From Bacteroidota bacterium (GTDB lineage Bacteria; Bacteroidota; Bacteroidia; Chitinophagales; Chitinophagaceae): 64,000 nt of DNA. The position numbers and the translations under genes are program-made. Of this stretch, positions 1 to 7,689 are shown piece by piece (position 1 is the stretch's first letter; every line of letters starts with the position of its first letter). A model generated the notes under the pieces. It did no database searches and was not told the origin of the DNA. It saw only the letters and a program-made list of their open reading frames with translations. The DNA lies in the NCBI GenBank assembly GCA_023433345.1, contig JAEZDA010000037.1, forward strand, positions 53,271 to 117,270, read 5' to 3'.

Positions 1-1441
1 CAAGGCTCGCGCCGATAGGGGTCCAGCTTACATGATAAGAAGGATATCCTTCACCCTCATACCATTGCTGAAAGAATGTAGTGAGGTCTTGCCCGCTTGC
101 AGCTTCAAGATGCGCTTTCAAAACGGGGGTGCGGGCGAAGCCATACTTCACTGCCGGATCATTAAGGTAATTTCTCACACCACGAAAAAATGCTTCGTCG
201 CCCAATTTGAACCTTAACATATAGATCACGTGTGAACCTTTGTTGTAAGAAAGCCTGTTGCTGAATATGCGGCCAACATCGGTGGTATCATCCACTTTCA
301 ATTTACCACCCGGAAATGATGTGATGTCATTCACCTCGGCCCTACGGTTAGGGATAGACGAAGATGGATATGCCTTTTCCATATAGTAGGAAGCCATGTG
401 GGTAGCAAACCCTTCATTGAGCCAGATGTCGCTCCAGGAGCCGGTGGTAACCATATCCCCGAACCATTGGTGAGCAAGCTCATGGGCCATCAATCTTTCA
501 TCCGGCGAAACGATGAAAGAGTTGGTTTGATGCTCCATTCCTCCGCCCCAGCCAAATTGTGTATGACCATACTTTTCGTTGATGAAAGGATATGGCGCTA
601 TCGAATCATGAAAAAGTTTTAACTGATCAAGCACCGGTTGTACGTTGCTTTGAAATATTACTTCATGTTCAGGATAACAATACGTGATCATTGGCAGGTT
701 CACCGAACCAAGCTGAACGCTGTTTTCAAACACAACGTAATCGGTGACTGCGAAGGCAACGAGGTAGCTTGCTATGGGATAACGATGCTTCCACTCCGTT
801 TGCATCATCCCGCCTGTTAAATTCGATTCCCTTTGCAACATACCGTTCGAGGATGCTTTGTATTGGTCAGGGTGAACCAGGTTAATGTCAATTGAATCGG
901 CCTTATCATCCAAACCATTTTTACATGGCCACCAATCCATCGCCCCATAAGGTTCACTCAGGCTCCACAATACCGGCACCCCGTTGTGTGAACTTTGTAT
1001 GAAAGAGCCGAAACCGGTAGTTGGTGGAACTCCGCCATAAAAGATCCTGAAAGAATCGGAAGAGCCTGCGCTAACCGGACCGGCAAGCTGAACTTCAACA
1101 CCATCGGGAGGACGGGAAAAAGTAAGATGAATATCGCCACGCTTTACCGAATCAACCACAAGGTCATCTACCAGGTCCATCATCACTGAAGCCAAGGCCT
1201 GTGTTGCCTTGAAATGCACAGCCACAGATCCATCAATTCTTCTTACGGCAGGGTCAACCCTCCAGGTGCAATTGTAATAATGTACATCCGCCCCGGGCGT
1301 TGCGGCAGTGCGCGCGAGATTAAGCATATGCCGGGCCCGTTGCATCTCCATTTCCGAAACTGGGAGAAACTGTTTACATTCAACCGGTTGCGCGAAAATT
1401 TGTGTGGAAAAAAGCAGGGTAAAGCAAAAGATAAAACGCAT
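1..1441 (-). CDS. M1 family zinc aminopeptidase, secreted, 3' end cut by window edge
   Basis: 480 codons are visible from ATG at 1441; the C-terminus lies outside the window. A signal peptide (MRFIFCFTLLFSTQIFAQ) opens the protein, so it should act in the periplasm or beyond. The M1 signature is complete: a GMEH substrate-binding motif at residues 301-304, HELAH at 320-324 with zinc ligands H320 and H324 and catalytic E321, and the third ligand E343 in LNEGFA, exactly 19 residues after H324. An AMDWWPC stretch lies upstream. M1 enzymes remove N-terminal amino acids from peptides; the exact substrate cannot be read here. It is divergent from the lytic transglycosylase gene. Confidence 0.93.
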   Translation of the reverse strand, partial: MRFIFCFTLLFSTQIFAQPVECKQFLPVSEMEMQRARHMLNLARTAATPGADVHYYNCTWRVDPAVRRIDGSVAVHFKATQALASVMMDLVDDLVVDSVKRGDIHLTFSRPPDGVEVQLAGPVSAGSSDSFRIFYGGVPPTTGFGSFIQSSHNGVPVLWSLSEPYGAMDWWPCKNGLDDKADSIDINLVHPDQYKASSNGMLQRESNLTGGMMQTEWKHRYPIASYLVAFAVTDYVVFENSVQLGSVNLPMITYCYPEHEVIFQSNVQPVLDQLKLFHDSIAPYPFINEKYGHTQFGWGGGMEHQTNSFIVSPDERLMAHELAHQWFGDMVTTGSWSDIWLNEGFATHMASYYMEKAYPSSSIPNRRAEVNDITSFPGGKLKVDDTTDVGRIFSNRLSYNKGSHVIYMLRFKLGDEAFFRGVRNYLNDPAVKYGFARTPVLKAHLEAASGQDLTTFFQQWYEGEGYPSYHVSWTPIGASL

Positions 1442-1563
1442 TTTATTAACGGGATTTAGCAGTAATTTCGGCAATATTTTTCAAAGGAGTTCGTTATAGA
1501 TTTCGCTTATTGATTATAACCGTGTATTTCTAACCGACACCTCGTTCAATATCCTTAAAACCA

Positions 1564-2394
1564 ATGAAAGTACTTTTTGCTTCCTTAGCAACGCTATTCT
1601 TTTCATTTGCCGGAAAAGCAGGCAATTATTCTCCGCTGAACGACAGCTCTAGGATCGTTCGAACCGTCACCATAGAAAAATGCACTGAAGTTCTTGAAGC
1701 AAATGTTGTTTTTCCTGAACTGTTGCAGGATCATGAAGAGGCCTCTCTGGACTACATCGAAAAGTTTGCATCAAACCGGAGAGACTATCTCATCCGCATG
1801 TACAACAAGAGCAAAAAATATTTCTCCAGGATCAACCTGATATTTAAGCGCTATAATATTCCCAAAGAGTTCTGTGTTCTCATTGCCCTTGAAAGTGCTT
1901 TCAATGCAAATGCAGTTTCCTCTGCGGGCGCTGTAGGCTATTGGCAATTCATGGAAGAGGTTGCTAAAGAGTATGGATTGCGCACCTTGCCAATATCAGA
2001 TCTCAAAAAACCGGCAACCAGGGCTGTGAAAGGGAAAGCCGCCCCTGTAGATGATAGAAAAAATTTCATAAAATCGACGCATGCCGCCGGTCGCTACTTG
2101 AAAGACCGTTCCAGAAATTTAAATAACGATTGCCTCCTCATTGCCGCGAGTTACAACTGGGGCGTGGGAAATGTATGGAACTCGCTTCAGCGTACCGGGA
2201 AGCGCGATGCAAATTTTTGGGACATAAAAAAATACCTTCCCGCAGAAACAAGATCTTACGTGATGAACTTCATCGCTATGAATGTGATCTTCCATAACTA
2301 CGATAAATTTTTGAAGAAAGAACTGCGATTCCGCGACCAGGTTATCACCGTACCCGACCCTTCTGAATCTACTGCCATGTTGCAAACCAGGTAA
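1564..2394 (+). CDS. Lytic transglycosylase (SLT/MltD-type domain), secreted
   Basis: 276 aa with an N-terminal signal peptide (about residues 1-19). Residues about 95-250 form a lysozyme-like SLT domain. IALESAFNANAV contains the likely catalytic glutamate E110, followed by GAVGYWQF and later AASYNWGVGNV, the usual three-motif order of MltC/MltD-type enzymes. It should cleave the MurNAc-GlcNAc bond of peptidoglycan to give anhydro-muropeptides. No LysM domain is present, unlike MltD. It is probably transcribed alone or with the radical SAM gene 34 nt downstream, although that gene has its own promoter-like element. Confidence 0.85.
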   Translation: MKVLFASLATLFFSFAGKAGNYSPLNDSSRIVRTVTIEKCTEVLEANVVFPELLQDHEEASLDYIEKFASNRRDYLIRMYNKSKKYFSRINLIFKRYNIPKEFCVLIALESAFNANAVSSAGAVGYWQFMEEVAKEYGLRTLPISDLKKPATRAVKGKAAPVDDRKNFIKSTHAAGRYLKDRSRNLNNDCLLIAASYNWGVGNVWNSLQRTGKRDANFWDIKKYLPAETRSYVMNFIAMNVIFHNYDKFLKKELRFRDQVITVPDPSESTAMLQTR

Positions 2395-2416
2395 TATAGT
2401 TACAGGGTGTATCAAC

Positions 2417-2424
2417 TACCTTTG
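2417..2424 (+). promoter_or_regulatory. Bacteroidota -7 promoter element for the radical SAM gene
   Basis: TACCTTTG is a perfect match to the Bacteroidota -7 consensus TAnnTTTG. It ends only 4 nt before the ATG at 2429, which predicts a transcript start almost on the start codon. No clear -33 TTTG is seen. Confidence 0.5.
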
Positions 2425-2428
2425 TAAA

Positions 2429-3457
2429 ATGCCTGCCTTTCATTTTCAGGATAGTGTAAACCTTTTGCGCAAACTCACCCCCGCCAGGTTGTGGAATGCT
2501 GCAAAGGTGTATGGCAGCTTTCATCTGAGCAGGATCACCGGAAAACCCATTCAGTGGGGCCTGCCGGTTTCAGTTTCCTTTGAACCGACAACAAGTTGCA
2601 ATCTCCGCTGCCCGGAGTGCCCGAGCGGATTACGTGCTTTCACCCGCCCTACAGGAATGCTCAACCCTGCATTCTTTGAAAAAACTATCAACGAAATTCA
2701 CCGTGAGCTGCTTTATCTGATCTTTTATTTCCAGGGTGAACCTTTCCTCAACCCATCCTTTTTGGATATGGTGCGATACGCATCATCAAAAAAAATTTAC
2801 ACCGCCACTTCCACTAATGCGCACTACCTAACGGATACGGTTGCACGAAAAACAGTGGAAAGCGGTTTGGACCGCCTCATCATTTCGGTTGACGGAACCA
2901 CGCAGGAGGTGTATGAACAATACCGGGTGGGAGGCAAACTCGAAAAGGTACTTGCCGGCGCCGCTAACGTAGTAAAATGGAAGAAGGAACTGCAAAGCAA
3001 AACACCCTTTATCATCTTCCAGTTTCTTGTGGTGAGGCCTAATGAACACCAGGTGGAAGAAATAAAAAAGCTGGCAGCGGACATCGGCGTGGACCAGGTT
3101 CGTTTCAAAACTGCGCAGGTATACGATTATGAAAATGACCCGAACCAACTGATACCGGAAAAAGAAAACTTCAGCCGTTATAAGAAGAATTCCGATGGTA
3201 CATATATTGCTAAGAATAAATTGGCCAATCATTGCTGGAAGTTGTGGCATGCAAATGTGATCACATTCGACGGACTGGTTGTTCCCTGTTGCTTTGATAA
3301 GGATGCCCAACACAGGCTTGGAGATCTGAAAGAATCAACATTCCGGGAAGTTTGGAACAGCAATGGATACAGGAAATTCAGGAAAACCCTTTTAACCGGC
3401 AGAAAACAGATAGACATCTGTTCAAACTGCAGCGAAGGCGTTTCCGTTTGGAAATAG
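2429..3457 (+). CDS. Radical SAM/SPASM domain protein
   Basis: 342 aa. The radical SAM cluster motif CxxxCxxC is C57, C61 and C64 (SCNLRCPECPSG), followed by the QGEPFLNP and SVDG stretches typical of the SAM barrel. A C-terminal SPASM-like cysteine region (VPCCFDKD and CSNCSEG, last 50 residues) should hold auxiliary Fe-S clusters. Members modify peptides, act as anaerobic maturases or build cofactors. No precursor peptide gene is visible next to it, so the substrate is unknown. The next gene follows after 15 nt. Confidence 0.88.
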   Translation: MPAFHFQDSVNLLRKLTPARLWNAAKVYGSFHLSRITGKPIQWGLPVSVSFEPTTSCNLRCPECPSGLRAFTRPTGMLNPAFFEKTINEIHRELLYLIFYFQGEPFLNPSFLDMVRYASSKKIYTATSTNAHYLTDTVARKTVESGLDRLIISVDGTTQEVYEQYRVGGKLEKVLAGAANVVKWKKELQSKTPFIIFQFLVVRPNEHQVEEIKKLAADIGVDQVRFKTAQVYDYENDPNQLIPEKENFSRYKKNSDGTYIAKNKLANHCWKLWHANVITFDGLVVPCCFDKDAQHRLGDLKESTFREVWNSNGYRKFRKTLLTGRKQIDICSNCSEGVSVWK

Positions 3458-3472
3458 CTTTAACTTTCATTG

Positions 3473-4498
3473 ATGGAAAATGCGATCTTTAATGACAGGC
3501 TGCGGCAGGTATTGCTACTGGCTCTTATCATCTTCCTGCTGTTTATTCTTATCGGCAATCTCTATTTTCTATTGCCGGGAATGCTTGGAGGAATCACACT
3601 TTACATCTTAGGAAGAAGTCTTTACTTCCGGCTCGTATTTAAAAAAAAATGGAGTAAAAGCTGGACTGCCCTGCTATTCATCTTCACCTTTTTGATCATC
3701 GTTGCCATCCCCATTTACATAAGCGTTGAACTGGTTTCTCCAAAAATAAATGAGCTTATGAAAAACCAGGATAAGGTGATGGCTTCACTGCACATTTTTT
3801 CCGAACGGGTTTATAAACTCACAGGTTTTAAGCTACTGGAACCAGAGAATGTAAAAGGTATTTCAGAAAAGATCAGCAACATGGTGCCGCGCCTCCTCAA
3901 CAGTACGGCAAACATTCTCACCAACCTGATCATGATGTTCTTCCTGCTGTATTATATGCTCGTAAACGGGGGACAGTTGGAGCGCTACCTTCAGAAAATT
4001 ATTCCGCTGGAGCGCGCCAACGTAGATAAACTTGCTTCAGAAACAAAAACACTTATCCGCGCAAATGCTCTTGGCATACCGATCATCTGCCTGATACAGG
4101 GCATCGCGGCAACGCTGGGATATTGGATCTTCGGGGTTGAAGACTGGCAACTCTGGGGCTTTGTCACCGGAGTATTCGCATATTTTCCTCTCGTCGGCAC
4201 CATGATCGTTTGGGTGCCGCTGGTGGTGTACCAGTTTTCTATGGGCGACAACATAATGGCTACAGGCCTCACCATCTACAGCATCGTAGTCACCGGCAAT
4301 GTCGACTACATCACAAGGCTTTCACTGATGAAGAGAATGGGAAATGTTCACCCACTAATCACCGTGCTCGGTGTGATCGTTGGACTGGGGCTTTTTGGTT
4401 TCGTAGGCCTCATCTTTGGGCCATTGCTCGTAAGCTATTTTCTAGTGCTGGTAAAAATTTACATGAACGAATTCACGGAGAATAAAGAAACCGACTAG
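3473..4498 (+). CDS. AI-2E/PerM family membrane transporter
   Basis: 341 aa from ATG at 3473; a TTG codon immediately upstream is less likely to be the start. Multiple hydrophobic segments are spread as in the family: two near the N-terminus (about 15-50 and 65-90), a soluble region (about 90-145), then a cluster of helices to the C-terminus. The stretch FVTGVFAYFPLVGTMIVWVP and the closing GLIFGPLLVSYF match the PerM (UPF0118) pattern. Family members are proposed exporters of small molecules or ion antiporters, and the AI-2 link is proven for only one of them. Confidence 0.85.
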   Translation: MENAIFNDRLRQVLLLALIIFLLFILIGNLYFLLPGMLGGITLYILGRSLYFRLVFKKKWSKSWTALLFIFTFLIIVAIPIYISVELVSPKINELMKNQDKVMASLHIFSERVYKLTGFKLLEPENVKGISEKISNMVPRLLNSTANILTNLIMMFFLLYYMLVNGGQLERYLQKIIPLERANVDKLASETKTLIRANALGIPIICLIQGIAATLGYWIFGVEDWQLWGFVTGVFAYFPLVGTMIVWVPLVVYQFSMGDNIMATGLTIYSIVVTGNVDYITRLSLMKRMGNVHPLITVLGVIVGLGLFGFVGLIFGPLLVSYFLVLVKIYMNEFTENKETD

Positions 4499-4944
4499 CT
4501 TATTTTGCCGGGCTTTTTTTGTCGGAAGAATTATTTACCCCGCAGTTTTTCATTACTCGCCTTCAGTGGCGTCGCACTCTTGTACACCGGTCCCCCGCTG
4601 AGCATTCACGTTTCCACAGTCATAAAAACGACCCTGAAAATTCACTTCAAAAAAAGTTCAAAAAAATTTTTCGGGAACGGTCCTCTTGTGGAAAAAGTCA
4701 AAAAAAAGACCTAACAAAGGCAATGGATATTCCACACAAAAATCCTTTACAACCCTTGCAGGTTCTATCATTCAGGAAATATGGTACTGTGGATACGGAG
4801 ATACAGATACGTATTGAGCAAAAATCGTGCAAATCTCAAAAAAATTTATAGATTCGCTTCGTTTCCAAGAGGAGAGTTTGTACTTTTACCGCTCAACGGT
4901 AATTGTGTCACGATAACCTGACCGGTTAAAAAACAATTTGAATT
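4499..4944 (+). other. Intergenic region upstream of rpoN
   Basis: No credible gene: the readable frames here lack codon bias and a family pattern. It contains one copy of a three-copy interspersed repeat (4561-4606), then an A-rich stretch and the rpoN leader. A TACTTTTA at about 4891 resembles a -7 element with one mismatch. Confidence 0.6.
4561..4606 (+). repeat. Interspersed repeat, copy A
   Basis: The first 26 bases (4561-4586, beginning CTTCAGTGGCGTCGCACT) are identical to the reverse complement of 12314-12339. A more diverged copy is at 31449-31494. After about 20 less conserved bases all copies approach an AGCA-containing motif. It lies between genes, as do the other two. Confidence 0.75.
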
Positions 4945-6426
4945 ATGGCCTTACACCAGAGTTTACAACAAAAATTACTTCAGAAACTTTCTCCACAGCA
5001 GATCCAGCTTATGAAGCTGCTGCAGGTTCCTACGGCGATACTGGACGAACGGATCAAGGAGGAGATTGAAGAAAATCCCGCTTTAGAACAGGGAGAGGAA
5101 GGCCATGAAGAAGAATTCGAACAGCAGGATGACTTCGAAAAAACAGAGGAAGAGTTCGAACCCGATGGCAGCCAGGATGATTATGAAAATATCGACATCA
5201 GTGAATACGTGCATGATGGCGATGATGAGATCGGCGATTACCGTATGCGTGATGATAATTATCCGGAGCAGGATGACAACCGCGTAATTCCGCATAAAGT
5301 GGAAACTTCCTTTAACGAATTGATGTTGCAGCAGCTTGGCTTGCTGAAACTGGACGAAAAACAAAGAAAGATCGCGGAACATATTGTGGGCAGCCTGGAC
5401 GAAGATGGCTACCTGCGCAGAGAGATCCCGGCCATAATTGATGACCTGGCTTTTCGCCAGAATATTGATACTGATGAGGAGGAACTTTCTGAGATCATAT
5501 TAATGGTGCAGCAATTCGATCCTCCCGGGGTTGGGGCGCGCAACCTGCAGGAATGTCTTCTGCTTCAGCTGGAAAGAAAACCTGGTGGTGAAAAGACCAT
5601 CCAGCTTGCCATTAAAGTGTTGGAGAAATACTTCGACGAGTTCACCAAGAAGCATTACGAAAAGATCCAGCGGGGCCTAGATCTTTCTGACGAACAACTT
5701 CGCGACATCATCGCGCAGATTGTTAAACTCAACCCCAAGCCCGGAGGCATTGTAGGCGATCAGAATAAGGGCGAAAATTATGTTATCCCTGATTTCTTCA
5801 TTGTAAACAACAATGGTAAACTGGAGCTAACATTAAACAGCAAGAACGCGCCGGACCTGCGCATCAGCGAAGGATACCGCGACATGCTTAAAGATTATGA
5901 GAAAGGTAACAAGAAAGATAAACGCCAGAAAGAAGCAGTTCTCTTCATCAAGCAAAAAATAGATTCAGCTAAATGGTTCATCGACGCAATAAAGCAAAGG
6001 CAGAACACATTGATGAACACAATGGAAGCGATCATGAATTACCAGCGCGATTTCTTCCTCACAGGAGATGAAACCGACCTGCGACCAATGATATTAAAAG
6101 ACATCGCTGAAAAAACCAATCTTGATATTTCAACCGTTAGTCGTGTAGCCAACAGTAAGTTTGTGCAAACGGAATTTGGAAGCTACAGGCTAAAGTTTTT
6201 CTTTAGTGAAAGGCTTCAGACAGATTCAGGCGAGGAAGTAAGTACCAGGGAGGTGAAAAAAATTCTTACCGACCTCATCGGTGAGGAAAGTAAAAAACAT
6301 CCTTATAGCGACGAAAAATTAACCGAACTGTTGCAGGAAAAAGGATATAATATTGCACGCAGAACGGTGGCAAAATACAGGGAGCAACTGAACATTCCTG
6401 TAGCTCGACTGCGAAAAATATTGTAA
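4945..6426 (+). CDS. rpoN: RNA polymerase sigma-54 factor RpoN
   Basis: 493 aa. Region I, the glutamine/leucine-rich activator-responsive segment (about 1-50, LSPQQIQLMKLLQVP), is followed by a long acidic region II (about 50-125). Next come the core-binding domain and a helix-turn-helix, with the C-terminal RpoN box (ARRTVAKYRE, near residue 475) that contacts the -24 element. It directs polymerase to -24/-12 promoters and needs AAA+ activators. One such activator with GAFTGA is encoded at 39432-40874. The stop codon overlaps the next start by one base (TAATG), so translation is probably coupled. Confidence 0.97.
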   Translation: MALHQSLQQKLLQKLSPQQIQLMKLLQVPTAILDERIKEEIEENPALEQGEEGHEEEFEQQDDFEKTEEEFEPDGSQDDYENIDISEYVHDGDDEIGDYRMRDDNYPEQDDNRVIPHKVETSFNELMLQQLGLLKLDEKQRKIAEHIVGSLDEDGYLRREIPAIIDDLAFRQNIDTDEEELSEIILMVQQFDPPGVGARNLQECLLLQLERKPGGEKTIQLAIKVLEKYFDEFTKKHYEKIQRGLDLSDEQLRDIIAQIVKLNPKPGGIVGDQNKGENYVIPDFFIVNNNGKLELTLNSKNAPDLRISEGYRDMLKDYEKGNKKDKRQKEAVLFIKQKIDSAKWFIDAIKQRQNTLMNTMEAIMNYQRDFFLTGDETDLRPMILKDIAEKTNLDISTVSRVANSKFVQTEFGSYRLKFFFSERLQTDSGEEVSTREVKKILTDLIGEESKKHPYSDEKLTELLQEKGYNIARRTVAKYREQLNIPVARLRKIL

Positions 6427-7106
6427 TGGTTAACCAGGTTTCATTCCGCGAAGACGCGCCTGTAAGGTTTAACGAGCAGCCAACTGTTGCAGAAAAGATC
6501 ATCGGGCATTTTTTTTCCGTGATCATGCACCCGGTTTTTGTTCCGGTGTACGTGGTGGCCTTCCTCATCTATTTTCACCCTGATGCATTCAACGGGTTTT
6601 CCGAAAATGCGAAATTCAAAACGCTTGTTATAGTTGGAATAAACCTTGTTTTTTTTCCATTGCTTTGCGTTCTTCTTTTACGTGCTGTGGGTTTTGTTTC
6701 TTCCATCTTACTTCAAACAAGAAAAGATCGCATCATTCCTTATATCGCAGTGGGAATATTTTATTTCTGGGCCTACACGGTTTTTCGCGGCCAACCACAA
6801 TACCCCGATCTTCTGGTATTCTTCCTGCTCGGAATTTTTCTCGCATCCTCTGCCGGCCTGCTGGCGAACATATATTTTAAGGTGAGTATGCATGCATTAG
6901 GTATGGGCGGAATGCTCGGCTTTTTTCTTGTGCTGTTCTCCACAAATTCTATCCTGATGAGCTGGCCGCTTGCTTTTTCCATTATTCTCTCAGGACTTGT
7001 ATCCTCTGCACGGCTAATGGTTTCCACCCACCATCCCCGTGATTTGTATGTAGGTCTTCTCCTGGGAATGTTAAGCCAATTCGTAGCAGCTATCTACATT
7101 TTATAA
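6426..7106 (+). CDS. PAP2-like integral membrane protein
   Basis: 226 aa with about six hydrophobic segments (starting near residues 32, 68, 95, 125, 157 and 205). The C-terminal STHHPRDLYVGLLLG resembles the last motif of PAP2 phosphatases (SxHxxxDxxxG). The other PAP2 motifs (KxxxxxxRP, PSGH) are not evident, so this may be a catalytically diverged relative. It overlaps rpoN by one base and is probably co-transcribed with it; a functional link to sigma-54 is not implied. Confidence 0.6.
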   Translation: MVNQVSFREDAPVRFNEQPTVAEKIIGHFFSVIMHPVFVPVYVVAFLIYFHPDAFNGFSENAKFKTLVIVGINLVFFPLLCVLLLRAVGFVSSILLQTRKDRIIPYIAVGIFYFWAYTVFRGQPQYPDLLVFFLLGIFLASSAGLLANIYFKVSMHALGMGGMLGFFLVLFSTNSILMSWPLAFSIILSGLVSSARLMVSTHHPRDLYVGLLLGMLSQFVAAIYIL

Positions 7107-7195
7107 GTCAGGATTTTCTAAAACTGAGAACTAAAACATATTACGAAAGAAAAGAAGGATCAGATAGAAGAAGAGACCCGAACCTGATTCTGCCT

Positions 7196-7232
7196 TCAGA
7201 CTGCTGACTACAGAATACCGACTACAGACTAA
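7196..7232 (+). repeat. Degenerate GACTAC short-period repeat
   Basis: Imperfect tandem units of GACTAC(A/C)GA and variants (CTGCTGACTACAGAATACC and following). The same opening, CTGCTGACTAC, recurs at 15763. It lies about 90 bases after a gene end. Confidence 0.55.
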
Positions 7233-7254
7233 AAAACTTTCACCAATAGAAGAA

Positions 7255-7274
7255 ACCCCGTCCAATACCGGGGT
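7255..7274 (+). terminator. GC hairpin, possible terminator
   Basis: ACCCCG pairs with CGGGGT around an 8-base loop. No T-tract follows, so this is weak as an intrinsic terminator for the rpoN operon, which ends 150 bases upstream. Confidence 0.25.
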
Positions 7275-7689
7275 CCTTCATTGTCCTGTAGTGCCTAACA
7301 AAAAGCGTTTCGAATATTAATTAGTCGGTTGATTCATTCATTTAAGGCTCCGGAAACAGGATCTGTGAAGGAAGGTGTTTTTCACAGGTTATCTCCGTTA
7401 TGGTTCAGTTGGTTAGTTGAATATATAAGCGAATCAGGCGAAAGAATATTGTGTTTCAGGCAAGTAAAGTGCAAATATTTTTTTTGCTGATGAGTATATG
7501 AAACAAAAATGTGTTGCGCACCTGATAGGAATGTTCCATTGTTACGCTGTTTAAAATCATCTTGCTGATTCGGTAAAAATCAGACAACAATCTGGCAATG
7601 CCAGCCCACTCGTACAGTGTGACGCCTCCTTCATCCTTTTTCTACGAAAAGATTCGTTTCATTCATCCAGCTTTGTTGAAAATGAGATT

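Larger units (their letters stand above)
7107..7689 (+). other. Long intergenic region before the TonB-type receptor
   Basis: 583 bases without a credible gene. It contains a degenerate GACTAC-type repeat (7196-7232), a 6-bp hairpin (7255-7274) and an imperfect CTGTGAA/TTCACAG inverted repeat near 7360-7390. The last 20 bases before the receptor hold CAGCTTTG, one mismatch from the -7 consensus. No tRNA-like fold was recognised. Confidence 0.55.

Noticed and set aside
4519..4851. 110-codon open frame upstream of rpoN
   Set aside because: It crosses the interspersed repeat and an A-rich leader, has no recognisable family pattern and no promoter placed for it.
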